A model generated the notes under the pieces. It saw only the letters and a list, made by a program, of their open reading frames with translations. It was not told the origin of the DNA and searched no databases. A program made the position numbers and the translations under genes. Positions 1 through 8,458 of a stretch of DNA of 47,444 nucleotides are shown here, in pieces. This DNA is from Mesorhizobium waimense (GTDB taxonomy: Bacteria > Pseudomonadota > Alphaproteobacteria > Rhizobiales > Rhizobiaceae), in assembly GCF_003601975.1 (NCBI RefSeq), contig NZ_QZWZ01000044.1, positions 1 through 47,444 of the forward strand. Direction: 5' to 3'. Position 1 is the stretch's first letter. Each line of letters begins with the position of its first letter.

Positions 1-52
1 CCGCAAGCCTGTTTTGAGCCCCGCCCCGTCCCAAGATCGCCGATCCCCGATT

Positions 53-1189
53 TCAGTTTCCGAGCGCTTTGAGCCAGCCTTCAAAGGAAGAGGCCTTCTC
101 GTGTCCAGCAAGCGAAACAGAGTTGGCAGGGCGCGGCAATACCACAGCAGTGCGGCCTTCGCGGGGGCTGTAACCGAATTCCTTGCTGAATGCCCGGCTG
201 AAATTAGCCGCAGAACTAAACCCGAAGGCCTCAGCAATTTCAACGATGCGCCGGCTGTCCGCCGGATCGCTAAGCGCAATATGGGCTGCCAGAAGGCGGC
301 GACTTTGTATGTAATGGAGAACACCACCGCTCGGTTCGAACAACTGATAGAGACGCGAGCGTGATACGCCGAGCGCCCGGCACATTGTATCCGGTGTCAG
401 ATGAGCCGCATCCAGATTGTTTTGGACGTATCGACGCGCTCGCTCCATCAGCGCGACACTCGTCAATTGTTCAGCGGCCACAACATGTTCCGCCGGAGGC
501 GTGAGGCAGGCAATGATCATGCTGCGTGTTGCGTGTACGATACGGGGCAGATCTTCAGCCGTGAGACTGCGTAGCCTTGCTTCGATGCTGTTGACGTAGT
601 CAACCAAGAGGTTGGCAAAATTGCCGAACAGAATTGAATTGTTCTTTGCGTCGAGGGTTGCCGCCGCATCAGAGAACAAATCACGCGGTAGATAGAGAAA
701 GAGACCTTCGGAGTTCGTTGTCCTGCCGCGAAACGGATAGCCAAGCGACCTGATCTCCAATTTGCCCGGCTGGCCTTCTGCAACGCGGCGATCGACCTCC
801 GTCCACGACCGGCCAGTACGTGGCAAGACGATATACCAGTGATCGATCGAGCTGGACCGAAGCTTAGCTGCAGAACGGATGTAACTATGTGCCGGAGCGT
901 TCTGTTGGACGATCAGCATGCCACCGAGGTTCCAAGCCGTGTGGTCGGCGGGAAAGCCATCGTCCAGCGATCTGTCATCCGGCAGCCTGACCTCGACAAG
1001 CGGCGCCATATGCGCTTGCCAAGCGGCGAATTGATCCTCTGGCGCCAGTTCGAACGTTGAAAAGGGCAGAGGTTCGAGCGCCGGCGCGAGCTTAGCCTCA
1101 TTGTGAGGTTGAGCTTCGCGGGGCCAACGACGTCGATCACGCTCCGGTGCCTGCTTCGCCGAGGTCTTGCCTTGCCTTTTAGCGTCCAT
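53..1189 (-). CDS. AraC family transcriptional regulator
   Basis: DNA-binding regulator of the AraC/XylS type, about 378 residues. The last ~120 residues carry the two helix-turn-helix units (LGVSRSRLYQLFEPSGG and IAEAFGFSSAANFSRAFSKE, followed by FGYSPRE, the conserved AraC C-terminal signature). The N-terminal ~250 residues look like the AraC_binding_2-type sensor (cupin-like) domain found in FeaR/XylS-like regulators. The start was taken at the ATG at 1189 (MDAKRQGK); a TTG at 1234 would add 15 residues, and neither has a clear Shine-Dalgarno. There is no obvious target gene next to it, so the inducer cannot be inferred. Domain assignment is from recognised motifs. Confidence 0.88.
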   Translation of the reverse strand: MDAKRQGKTSAKQAPERDRRRWPREAQPHNEAKLAPALEPLPFSTFELAPEDQFAAWQAHMAPLVEVRLPDDRSLDDGFPADHTAWNLGGMLIVQQNAPAHSYIRSAAKLRSSSIDHWYIVLPRTGRSWTEVDRRVAEGQPGKLEIRSLGYPFRGRTTNSEGLFLYLPRDLFSDAAATLDAKNNSILFGNFANLLVDYVNSIEARLRSLTAEDLPRIVHATRSMIIACLTPPAEHVVAAEQLTSVALMERARRYVQNNLDAAHLTPDTMCRALGVSRSRLYQLFEPSGGVLHYIQSRRLLAAHIALSDPADSRRIVEIAEAFGFSSAANFSRAFSKEFGYSPREGRTAVVLPRPANSVSLAGHEKASSFEGWLKALGN

Positions 1190-1419
1190 CGCGTGGTGCC
1201 ATATCCGAATCGGGTATGCCCATGCCCCTCTCAATCATGTGGTGTAACTCAGGCATCTGGCAAGACTGGTGGACTCGAGTCGACTGAAACGGCGATCACG
1301 CTGGATTACGGCAAGAAATGCATTCCGAGATAAGTTTCTGGATGCGAAGCTAACGACACTCTTCAACTGGCGCGTATAGAATCGGGCATCTTGAAATATT
1401 AGTTGAGGAGACCGCCGAA

Positions 1420-1722
1420 GTGACCACAAAGCTCAACAGCGAAGCTCGTCGAAGGATAATTCTTGACGGATACGGTAACAACGAGCCGTTGAAGGATATT
1501 GCGGCAAAGATCGGATGCTCCCTGGCGAGTTTGAAAGTCACCGCCAGTAAACTCGGCTGCACTCGAACTCCGAAAGAGGCGGCGGAATTTCGACGCGGTT
1601 TTCATGTCCCGGAACACAAACGGCAAGATTACTACCAACTTATGGTTGCCGGTCAGTATAAAGCTCGTGAGTGCGCGCTGATTTTGGGACTCTTAACAGA
1701 GCAATCATCAGGCAGCGAGTAA
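1420..1722 (+). CDS. Small HTH-like hypothetical protein
   Basis: A 100-residue protein starting with GTG, preceded by a good ribosome-binding site (TTGAGGAG at 1403-1410, 9 nt before the start). The segment NEPLKDIAAKIGCSLASLKVTASKLGCTR (about residues 20-50, described by its ends LKDIAAKIG and SKLGCTR) has the pattern of a resolvase/sigma-type helix-turn-helix, so DNA binding is plausible. The C-terminus (residues 65-95) is a second helical stretch with Tyr and Arg. No family name is recognised. It is separated from the AraC gene by a divergent intergenic region of about 230 bases. Confidence 0.6.
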   Translation: MTTKLNSEARRRIILDGYGNNEPLKDIAAKIGCSLASLKVTASKLGCTRTPKEAAEFRRGFHVPEHKRQDYYQLMVAGQYKARECALILGLLTEQSSGSE

Positions 1723-1829
1723 ACTGATTCCAATACACTGCGGACGATATTATCCCTCAAGCGGTCCATCGCCTCATCAGCAAAAGCCCGCCGCATGCAT
1801 GGGCGGTGGGCCCTGAAAGGTACACGCAG

Positions 1830-2060
1830 ATGCTGCGTCGGCGTTTCAATCGCACCTGCCTCAGCCCTCACGATCTGGCTATTTGCGAACGCGTGTTCGA
1901 TCAGGTCTGCGCGGATGAGCATCTCGACCCATTGGACCCGGACGCCGAAATCTTGGCGGTGATGGTTGTGGCCATTTTTCGAAATGCTCACACCAGTGAG
2001 CGCGAACTGCTGGAGGCGGTCAGATCTCGTCGGCAAAAGGTCGCGGGAAGCGGGCATTAG
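1830..2060 (+). CDS. Small hypothetical protein, paralogue of the 14725-14934 gene
   Basis: A 76-residue helical acidic protein. The ATG at 1830 was preferred over an upstream GTG at 1806 because GAAAGG lies 9 nt upstream. The core SPHDLAICERVFDQVC, followed after a short variable stretch by an Ala/Val-rich helix and ERELLEAV, lines up with SELALLARVFERLK and EAELVSLSRQ of the small protein at 14725-14934, so the two are members of one unknown rhizobial family (residues D/S-L-A-x-x-x-RVF are shared). No function can be assigned. Confidence 0.6.
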   Translation: MLRRRFNRTCLSPHDLAICERVFDQVCADEHLDPLDPDAEILAVMVVAIFRNAHTSERELLEAVRSRRQKVAGSGH

Positions 2061-2108
2061 AGGGCGTCTGAGCGCGGCAATCCGCCATCGCTTTGAAAAG
2101 TGCGATTC

Positions 2109-2714
2109 CTATTTCAGCGACAGCCATGTCGAGCGGAAGTCCTTCGTGTTGTTGCGGTTGGGATAGGGCTGGTCCGGCACGGCAACGCCAAGATGGGCGC
2201 AGAGCGGCTCCCAGCCATCGCCCAGCCTATGGACCAGCAGGCGCTCGGCCGGCACTGTGGCGATGACGGCCTCGACATTGGCCTCATAGGCGGCGATCGC
2301 GGTCGCGCGGTCCTCGGGACGGCCGGCGAAAACCTGCTTGGCGATCAGGGCGACGCCGAGCGAGTCCGGTTCCTGGCTGGTGGCGATGCCGGCGACAATC
2401 GTCTTTTCGAAACTTTCCCACCAGCTTTCGGGCGAACGCCAGGTGAGGATGACGCGGGCGTCGGGGTAGAAGTCGATCAACTCCCGCCAGTAATAGGCCG
2501 ACGGCCAGTCCATGCAGGAGACATAGCCGGAGAACAGCGTGTTCCAGTCGGGCGCGGCACCCTTGGCCAGCGCGCGCCAGAGCCGCTTCTGCTCCTCGTT
2601 GGTGTTTACCGCGGACATATGGTGGCAGGGGCCGAAACCCAGGATCGCCAGCGCCTCGCGCATCGAATCCGTGCCGGTGCGGCCGAAGCCGGATCCTATT
2701 ACTTTGATCGCCAT
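2109..2714 (-). CDS. Sulfotransferase-family protein (Sulfotransfer_4 type)
   Basis: A 201-residue protein with the N-terminal phosphosulfate-binding-like loop KVIGSGFGRTGTDSMREAL near residues 4-22 and a second motif VILTWRSPESWWESF near residue 95, which corresponds to the 3'-phosphate region of PAPS-dependent sulfotransferases. Members of this family are widespread in bacteria and animals, with unknown substrates. The start is the ATG at 2714 (MAIKVIG); seven upstream codons are in frame but less likely. It lies 26 nt downstream of the VOC gene on the same strand and is probably co-transcribed with it, so the pair may act on one small aromatic or alcohol substrate (inference). Confidence 0.85.
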   Translation of the reverse strand: MAIKVIGSGFGRTGTDSMREALAILGFGPCHHMSAVNTNEEQKRLWRALAKGAAPDWNTLFSGYVSCMDWPSAYYWRELIDFYPDARVILTWRSPESWWESFEKTIVAGIATSQEPDSLGVALIAKQVFAGRPEDRATAIAAYEANVEAVIATVPAERLLVHRLGDGWEPLCAHLGVAVPDQPYPNRNNTKDFRSTWLSLK

Positions 2715-2740
2715 GCCACCCCTCCCCTTGATCAAGCAGA

Positions 2741-3661
2741 TCAGTCTCCTGCCACCACGATCCGCAGGCGGTTTCCTTCCGAATCAGCGAGGTGCAGTGC
2801 CCCATCCGTTTGCGTCGAAGGCAGGTTCGCGTTGCCGAGCCGCCGCGCGACCGCAGCGAGATCCTCGGCCGATGGAACCACCACGGTGAAATGGTCGAGG
2901 CCGGCGGCGCCGGGCGGCGGCTCCCGCAATTCGTCGCGGGCCCAGATGTTGAAGGCGACCATGTGCGGGCGCCGGTCGGTGCCGCAGTCGAACAGGCCGA
3001 ACGAGCGGGACTGGATGTGCGGCCTGAAGCCTAGCATGCCGAGATAGAATGCCATCAGCGCTTCCGGCGAGCGGGCGCGCATATGGATGTGGCCGATGAA
3101 GGCATCGGCCGCCAGCATGGGTTCGACATGGCCGGAATTGCCGAGTTCGCGCAGCAAGCCCGCGACATCCAGCGGCTCGAGGCCGGAATGGGCGCTGCCG
3201 TCCGTGGCGATCAGCGAGACGCGACCGTCCGCCGCCTCCTCTCTCGAGGCATAGCGCTCGGGCGTGTCGACGCAGATCTCGAGGCCGTTGCCGGACGGGT
3301 CGGAGACATAGAGGGATTCGGAGATCAGGTGATCCTGGGCACTGTATCTCATCCCCGACGCCTTGAGCCGTGCGGCAACGCGCGCCAATTCCTTGCGCGT
3401 CGTCACATGTATGGCGACATGGAAGAGATCGCGTGCCTTCGGCGGCAGGACGGCATCCGCCCCGGCATGCAGCACGATCAGCGCCTTGCCGTCGACACCG
3501 AGTTCGACGGCTGCGCCATCATCGCCAAGCACTGCGAGGCCGACCGCGTCGACCCAGACCGGCAAGGCCGCCGCGATATCGACGACACGCAGATGCACCG
3601 GACCGAGATGGGTGGCGCTGGCCAGCAATTCTTCGCTCATCGACCGCAGTTCTTCGCTCAT
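2741..3661 (-). CDS. Two-domain VOC (glyoxalase/extradiol dioxygenase-like) protein
   Basis: A 306-residue protein of two tandem vicinal-oxygen-chelate domains, like CatE-type catechol 2,3-dioxygenases. Domain 1 shows the ligand pattern LGPVHLRVVD, HVAIHVTT and GNGLEICVD (His, His, Glu). Domain 2 shows IGHIHMRARS and LDHFTVVVP, but its third position reads NRLRIVV, with Arg where Glu is expected, so probably only one metal site is complete. The start is ambiguous: a 21-bp direct duplication gives MSEELRS twice. The ATG at 3661 has AAGGT just upstream; the ATG at 3640 would remove one repeat. The enzyme reaction is not certain: dioxygenase, glyoxalase or resistance protein are all possible. 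Confidence 0.85.
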   Translation of the reverse strand: MSEELRSMSEELLASATHLGPVHLRVVDIAAALPVWVDAVGLAVLGDDGAAVELGVDGKALIVLHAGADAVLPPKARDLFHVAIHVTTRKELARVAARLKASGMRYSAQDHLISESLYVSDPSGNGLEICVDTPERYASREEAADGRVSLIATDGSAHSGLEPLDVAGLLRELGNSGHVEPMLAADAFIGHIHMRARSPEALMAFYLGMLGFRPHIQSRSFGLFDCGTDRRPHMVAFNIWARDELREPPPGAAGLDHFTVVVPSAEDLAAVARRLGNANLPSTQTDGALHLADSEGNRLRIVVAGD

Positions 3662-3700
3662 CGACCTTGTCCGGATTGCGGCCTCCAAAGATTAGCTTTG

Positions 3701-3726
3701 AACGATATAGCTGTCTCGCGCAAAGT
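3701..3726 (+). promoter_or_regulatory. Copy 1 of a 26-bp element flanking the methyltransferase gene
   Basis: The sequence beginning AACGATAT and ending GCGCAAAGT recurs at 4644-4669 with 3 mismatches in 26 positions. This copy lies between the divergent VOC and methyltransferase genes, about 90 bases upstream of the methyltransferase start and 40 bases upstream of the VOC start. It may be a regulator binding site or a remnant of duplication; neither is proved. Confidence 0.4.
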
Positions 3727-3815
3727 GACCCACCGTATATGCCTCTGGTCCTGCGTGAGAGGCGGACGTATCCTGGGTCCAAGGGTCTGAAAATATCTCG
3801 CTAGGGGAGATTGCG

Positions 3816-4622
3816 ATGGCTCAGGCAACGCGTCACGACGCCTGGCAGGCCGGAGACAGCTACGACCTCTATATGGGGCGATGGAGCCGGCAGATCGCTC
3901 CCCGCTTCCTGGATTGGCTCGATCCGCCCAAGGGGCTGGATTGGCTGGAGGTGGGGTGCGGAACCGGGGCGCTTTCCGCGGCGATCCTTGCGCGTTGCAA
4001 TCCCGCGAGCCTGGTGTCGATAGACCCCTCGGAGGGTTTTCTCGCCAAGGCGCGTGCAAACGTGCCAGATCGGCGTGTCGAGTTTGTCCAGGGTGATGCG
4101 CAGGTGCTGTCCGTCCAATCGGGCAGTAAGGACATGGTCGTGTCGGCGCTGGTCCTCAACTTCATCCCCGATAAGGACAAAGCGCTGGCGGAGATGCAGC
4201 GGGTCGCCCGCGACGGCGCGACGATCGGGTTCTATGTATGGGATTATCCCGGCGGCGGCGTGGAATTCATGCGGGCTTTCTGGACTGCCGCGACGGCCCT
4301 CGACCCCGCTGCCATCGACCTTGCCGAGGACAAACGCTTTCCATTCTGCACACCGGACGGATTGACCGCCCTCGCGAACTCAGCCGGACTGGTTTCCGTC
4401 GACTGGACCCAGATCGAAATGCCGGCTGTGTTCGAGGACTTCGACGACTACTGGCGGCCCTTCACTCTGGGCGCGGGGCCGGCGCCCGGCTATTGCTTGA
4501 GCCTCGAACCGCACGCCCGCCAGCGCCTGTTGGAGAAACTGCGCGACAGCCTGCCGCGCGGCGAGGACGGGTCAATCCCCATGAAAACCAGAGCCTGGGC
4601 AGTGCGGGCCAAGGTCGGCTAA
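3816..4622 (+). CDS. Class I SAM-dependent methyltransferase
   Basis: A 268-residue Rossmann-fold methyltransferase. Motif I is LEVGCGTGAL near residue 45, the acidic residue of motif II is in SIDPSEGFL near residue 70, and the motif IV region is DMVVSALVLNFIPD. The ATG is preceded by AGGGGAGA at 3802-3809. It resembles the UbiE/Methyltransf_11 group, which methylates small molecules; the substrate is not readable. It is transcribed divergently from the VOC-sulfotransferase pair, with a shared 26-bp element in the intergenic region, which suggests a small-molecule modification locus (inference). Confidence 0.9.
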   Translation: MAQATRHDAWQAGDSYDLYMGRWSRQIAPRFLDWLDPPKGLDWLEVGCGTGALSAAILARCNPASLVSIDPSEGFLAKARANVPDRRVEFVQGDAQVLSVQSGSKDMVVSALVLNFIPDKDKALAEMQRVARDGATIGFYVWDYPGGGVEFMRAFWTAATALDPAAIDLAEDKRFPFCTPDGLTALANSAGLVSVDWTQIEMPAVFEDFDDYWRPFTLGAGPAPGYCLSLEPHARQRLLEKLRDSLPRGEDGSIPMKTRAWAVRAKVG

Positions 4623-4643
4623 CCGCCGAACAGCCAGACCAGG

Positions 4644-4669
4644 AACGATATCGCTCTCTAGCGCAAAGT
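4644..4669 (+). promoter_or_regulatory. Copy 2 of the 26-bp element
   Basis: Near copy (23 of 26 bases) of the element at 3701-3726, in the same orientation, located 22 bases after the methyltransferase stop and about 75 bases before the next gene. Having the same element upstream of two consecutive plus-strand genes fits a shared regulator site; duplication of an intergenic end is the alternative. Confidence 0.4.
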
Positions 4670-4744
4670 TCGGGTTGACCGCTCCCGGGCACGAAGCGAC
4701 TATCGGCTTCAGCCAGCCGGCGCAGACTGCAGGGAGGAAATGCA

Positions 4745-5050
4745 ATGGATGAACCCGATCAGTGGCGTCACATGTCGAGCGCGCCACGGGACGGCAGCCG
4801 GATCCTGGTCACGGTGCGGCCGTCCGAACAGGGGCCGGCGGAAGTCGACATGGCCTATTGGTCGCGCGCCGACCAGTTCGGCGCCGAAGGCTGGCGCGCC
4901 TCCGACTCCTCGCCGGGACGCGTGGTCGAATATGCCGACCCTGAGCTGAAATGCTGGATGCCGCTGCCAAGGGCCAATGAGGGCCGGGCCTCGATGCCGG
5001 CGCCCTGGGAAGGCGAAGACGTGCCGCTGCTGGACGGCTCCGGCATATGA
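4745..5050 (+). CDS. DUF551-like small protein
   Basis: A 101-residue acidic protein beginning with the pattern W-x-x-M-S-S-A-P-R-D-G-x-x-I-L-V, which matches the WxxxSTAPKDG signature of DUF551-like proteins common in Rhizobiales genomes and phages. A GGGAGG Shine-Dalgarno lies at 4731-4736. There is no signal peptide or membrane segment. The function of the family is unknown. A second copy of the 26-bp element lies upstream, so it may share regulation with the methyltransferase. Confidence 0.75.
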   Translation: MDEPDQWRHMSSAPRDGSRILVTVRPSEQGPAEVDMAYWSRADQFGAEGWRASDSSPGRVVEYADPELKCWMPLPRANEGRASMPAPWEGEDVPLLDGSGI

Positions 5051-5121
5051 GCGGAAGCGGTCGGCGACGGCCAGCGTAACCGCTTCAGGTTTGACCCTTC
5101 GGTCCAGTCGTCCGCGCTGCC

Positions 5122-5754
5122 CTACTTTGGCCGGCGCACCGCCCGCACCATTCCGCCGCGTCCGCTGCCGCAGAAGAAACAGTCGCGGCCATCGGATTCC
5201 AGCCCCGAGACGCCGGTGCCGGCCGGCATGTCCAGTCTCTCCAGAATTTTTCCCGTCTGCGGGTCGACGCGCCGCACGTCGCTCTGGTCGCCTTCCCAGG
5301 TGCCGTGCCACAATTCGCCGTCGACCCATGTCACGCCAGTGACAAAGCGGTTGGATTCGATGGTGCGCAGAATTGCTCCTGTTTCGGGATCGATCTGGTG
5401 GATCTTGCGCTCCCGGTTCTGGCCGACCCAGAGCGTGCCTTCGGCCCAGGTGAGCCCGGAATCGCCGCCGCCGCCGGGCGCCGGTATGGTGGCCAGCACC
5501 TGGCCGGTGTCCGGATCGATTTTCTGGATGCGATCCTTGGCGAGCTGGTACAGGTACCGGCCGTCATAGGCGGTGCCGGCATGGGCTGCGACATCGATCG
5601 AGCGCAGCGTCTCACCGCTCGCCGGATCGAAGGCGGTCAGTTTTTCACCAGAGGCAAACCAGACATTCTTCCCGTCAAAGCTCACCCCGTGAACGGCGTC
5701 GACACCCGGAAAGGGTCCGTATTCGCGCAGGATTTCGGCCGCTGCATGTTTCAT
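5122..5754 (-). CDS. Beta-propeller protein (Vgb/glutamine cyclotransferase-like)
   Basis: A 210-residue soluble protein made of four visible repeats of the type D-P-x-T/S-G-x-x-L: FDPASGETL, IDPDTGQVL, IDPETGAIL and VDPQTGKIL, each preceded by an aromatic-rich strand containing W or Y. This is the blade pattern of SMP-30/Vgb/YncE-type propellers. It is shorter than the usual 260-330 residues, so it has few blades or dimerises. There is no signal peptide, which suggests a cytoplasmic location. Enzymatic activity cannot be deduced. Confidence 0.8.
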   Translation of the reverse strand: MKHAAAEILREYGPFPGVDAVHGVSFDGKNVWFASGEKLTAFDPASGETLRSIDVAAHAGTAYDGRYLYQLAKDRIQKIDPDTGQVLATIPAPGGGGDSGLTWAEGTLWVGQNRERKIHQIDPETGAILRTIESNRFVTGVTWVDGELWHGTWEGDQSDVRRVDPQTGKILERLDMPAGTGVSGLESDGRDCFFCGSGRGGMVRAVRRPK

Positions 5755-5798
5755 CTCTTTTTCCTCGCCAGATAATCGGTCATGTCTCCCTAGCCGTT

Positions 5799-7010
5799 CT
5801 ACAGCGGCGCCGGGAGTAACAAGGTGGTCGTGAATCCCGCCACCGGCGGTGTCATCCAGCGGCGCGCCCGCCCGTGCCCGAACGACTGCACCTTGCCGCT
5901 CAAGGCGAGCTGCTCCAGTGCCCGCTGCACGCTGCGCTGTCCGGCGCCGAGCGCCAGCGCCAGCGCTGAGCTCGCCCAGGATTCGCCATCGGCAAGGAAG
6001 GCCAGCACCGCCGCATGCCGCTCCTCGATCGGCCGTGCCAGCACCAGCACGTCGCCCGGCTGGCGCGGCGCCATGGCGAAGCCTCGCTTGGTCGCGCCGA
6101 TGTCGGCCAGCGTACGCAGTTCGGCGCGCAGCCGGCCGATCTCGACCCGCAGCCTGGCGCGATGCGATTCATCGGCGTGCTTGCCACCAAAAGCCCGCGC
6201 CACGAGTTCCTCTCTCGACACATCCCCGGGCCACGCCTCGGCGAGCGCACGCGCCAGCGCAAACAACACCGGGCGCGTCGCCAGCGAGATTGTCGTTTCC
6301 TGCTTGCGCACGAGATAGCGCAAGGCATCGACGACCAGCGCCGTCGAACCCTGCAGCGCCTCGACCTCCTCGAGCAGCAGCGGGCGCTCGTCACCCTGCG
6401 CGATCAGCCGCGCCGCGGGCGTCTCCAGCACCAGGAATGCACTGTCGACCTCCGCTGTCAGCCCGGCAATGCCGGCCCGGTTCGCGGCCAGCCTCGCCCA
6501 CTCAAGCGCTTCGCGCGCGGCTTTCGTCCTAAGGCGCCGCATCGCGATCCCGGCGACGGCGAGCTCGTGCGCGGCCCGCGAGGCTGGCGGAAGCGGCGCC
6601 GGGTCGAGCCCGGCCAGCACACGCTCGGCCTCGTCGAGGCGGCCGATCAGCATCAGGCGCCGCACCGTGAGGTGCCCGGCATGCGCTGCGTTCAGCCGGT
6701 CGCCATGCTTTTCCAGCGTTGCCCGCGCCGTATCGAGCGCCTTCGCCGGCCAGCCTAGGTCGCGCGAGACCAGCGCGATCTCGGCTTCCGCGACAATGCA
6801 TCTGGCGCGCGCCACGGCCTCCTTCGGGCCAAAGCCGCGCACCGCCCGCCGCAGCAGCACCTTGGCGCGATCGAGATCGCCGAGCTGCGCCATGGCGATG
6901 CCGCGCAGCGCCAGCGCCGGCGCGTCCTCGCGCAAGGCGACGCGGTCGAGCGCGCCGAGCGGATCACCGGCCGCCAGCGCCAGCCCAGCCGCGGTAATCA
7001 GCGAGTCCAT
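5799..7010 (-). CDS. TPR/winged-helix transcriptional regulator, divergent from DUF899 gene
   Basis: A 403-residue protein. Residues 1-210 are Ala/Leu-rich helical repeats of TPR character. Residues about 255-320 (DVSREELVARAFGG then RLRVEIGRLRAEL) look like an OmpR-type winged helix, and the C-terminal 70 residues (AVLAFLADGESWASSALALAL then RSVQRALEQLALSGKVQSFG) look like a second wHTH. Such proteins are commonly found divergent from DUF899 genes in rhizobia, and this one starts 119 bases from the divergent DUF899 start, so it probably controls that gene (inference from context). Confidence 0.75.
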   Translation of the reverse strand: MDSLITAAGLALAAGDPLGALDRVALREDAPALALRGIAMAQLGDLDRAKVLLRRAVRGFGPKEAVARARCIVAEAEIALVSRDLGWPAKALDTARATLEKHGDRLNAAHAGHLTVRRLMLIGRLDEAERVLAGLDPAPLPPASRAAHELAVAGIAMRRLRTKAAREALEWARLAANRAGIAGLTAEVDSAFLVLETPAARLIAQGDERPLLLEEVEALQGSTALVVDALRYLVRKQETTISLATRPVLFALARALAEAWPGDVSREELVARAFGGKHADESHRARLRVEIGRLRAELRTLADIGATKRGFAMAPRQPGDVLVLARPIEERHAAVLAFLADGESWASSALALALGAGQRSVQRALEQLALSGKVQSFGHGRARRWMTPPVAGFTTTLLLPAPL

Positions 7011-7129
7011 TCAAATCCCGTCACAGTTGTAACTCCCACCTTTCGGCGCAGGACCCGTACTCTATCTCACCATCGGCAACCAACAACACGTCGCAACGGC
7101 GTGACGACAGACTGGCAAAGGAGAAGACC

Positions 7130-7876
7130 ATGACCAAGCACACCGCAATGAAGACACCACCTGTTGTTTCGCAGCAGCAATGGGAGGCCGCGCGCGAAAA
7201 GCTGCTGGTGAAGGAGAAGGCCACGCTCCGCGCCAAGGACGCTTTAGCCGCCGAGCGCCGGCGGATGCCTTGGATGGAGGTGAACAAGACGTACACGTTC
7301 GAGGGACCCAACGGAAAGGCGAGCCTGCTCGACCTCTTCGAAGGCCGCCGTCAGCTGATCGTCTACCGCGCCTTCTTCGAGCCCGGCGTCTATGGCTGGC
7401 CCGATCACGCCTGCCGCGGCTGTTCGCTGGGCGCCGACCAGGTCGGCAACCTCGCCCATCTCAACGCCCGCGACACCACGCTCGTCTACGCCTCGCGCGC
7501 CCCGCAGGCCGACATCGCGCGGCTGAAGGAGCGGATGGGCTGGGAGATGCCCTGGTACACCATCACCGACAGCTTCGACGCCGACTTCGGTGTCGACGAA
7601 TGGCACGGCCACAACGTCTTCATCCGCGACGGCGACCGTATTTTCCGCACCTACCTCATCAACAGCCGCGGCGACGAGGCGATGGGCACCGTCTGGAGCT
7701 ACCTCGATGCGACGCCGCTCGGCCGCCAGGAGGTCTGGGAGGACTCGCCCGAAGGCTATCCGCAGACGCCGACCTACAAGTGGTGGAACTGGCACGACAA
7801 TTACGACGGCGCGCCCGACAAGAAATGGGCCGAAGTGTCCGATGCCGGAGAGGCAGCGTTCCGGGACAAGGCCTAG
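7130..7876 (+). CDS. DUF899 thioredoxin-like protein
   Basis: A 248-residue member of the DUF899 family, a thioredoxin-fold group without known substrate. Typical features are the motif VYRAFFEPGVYGWPDHACRGC, with a CxxC pair at Cys95 and Cys98, the ADQVGNLAHLNARDTT segment, and the Trp/Tyr-rich C-terminus TYKWWNWHDNYD. A ribosome-binding site AAAGGAGA precedes the ATG. It is transcribed divergently from a TPR/HTH regulator and is followed, beyond a repeat element, by a small membrane protein gene and an SRPBCC gene on the same strand. Confidence 0.92.
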   Translation: MTKHTAMKTPPVVSQQQWEAAREKLLVKEKATLRAKDALAAERRRMPWMEVNKTYTFEGPNGKASLLDLFEGRRQLIVYRAFFEPGVYGWPDHACRGCSLGADQVGNLAHLNARDTTLVYASRAPQADIARLKERMGWEMPWYTITDSFDADFGVDEWHGHNVFIRDGDRIFRTYLINSRGDEAMGTVWSYLDATPLGRQEVWEDSPEGYPQTPTYKWWNWHDNYDGAPDKKWAEVSDAGEAAFRDKA

Positions 7877-7907
7877 CAGTTGGATTTGGCAGGACGCGCA
7901 TATCCAG

Positions 7908-8041
7908 CTTGGGTTCCTCGCCCCCACGAAGTGGAGGAGAGGTGGCTCGGCGAAGCCGAGGGATTGCGCCCTACGAAAGCCCCTCTCCGGCCGCTTCGCG
8001 GCCACCTCTCCCCCGCCTTTGGCAGGGGCGAGGAACCCAAG
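7908..8041. repeat. Nested inverted repeat, rhizobial intergenic mosaic-type element
   Basis: The outer arms are a perfect 17-bp inverted repeat (7908-7924 and 8025-8041). Inside are a second pair GGAGAGGTGGC at 7935-7945 with GCCACCTCTCC at 8001-8011, and short inner hairpins around TCGGCGAAGCCGA and CCGCTTCGCGG. This architecture is that of the palindromic mosaic elements scattered between genes in rhizobia. It separates the DUF899 gene from the next small gene and may act as an mRNA processing or termination structure. Confidence 0.75.
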
Positions 8042-8106
8042 TCCTGGCGGGTCGCGTCGCAATCCGAGGCACGCGCCACAAGCGCAACCAGCAAGGGAAA
8101 GAGACC

Positions 8107-8403
8107 ATGAGCGAGACCCGTACAAGCACCGGCGGCGCGATTCCCAGTGAAAACGCCGCGGCCACCCTTGGCATGGCTGACTGGCTGTGCCTCGCCGCGG
8201 CACCGACCTTTGCGCTGATGGCGCTGCTCACCTGCATCCTCGGCAGCGATGCGGCCATGTTCTGCATGGGCGCGAATGCCTCGACGCTCGCCGGCCTGCC
8301 CCTGACCGGAATGCCGGTGATGTATCTGTTGATGAGCGCCTTCCACCTGGCGCCCTGGCTGCGGGTGATTTCCGGCCGGCAGGCACGCCCGGGCCGGGAA
8401 TGA
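8107..8403 (+). CDS. Small two-helix membrane protein
   Basis: A 98-residue protein starting at the ATG at 8107, preceded by AAAGAG. Two hydrophobic segments are visible (about residues 25-46, LCLAAAPTFALMALLTCIL, and 60-82, LAGLPLTGMPVMYLLMSAF), with a Cys in the loop between. The C-terminus is basic. Similar small membrane proteins often follow DUF899 genes in rhizobia. The role is unknown. Confidence 0.65.
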   Translation: MSETRTSTGGAIPSENAAATLGMADWLCLAAAPTFALMALLTCILGSDAAMFCMGANASTLAGLPLTGMPVMYLLMSAFHLAPWLRVISGRQARPGRE

Positions 8404-8458
8404 CCTCAGGCATTTGAACCTTTTGATCGCTGAAAAGCAGACGAAACAGGAGACAGTC

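Noticed and set aside
2100..3047. Plus-strand frame over the sulfotransferase and VOC genes
   Set aside because: It overlaps two recognised minus-strand proteins and shows no motif of its own.
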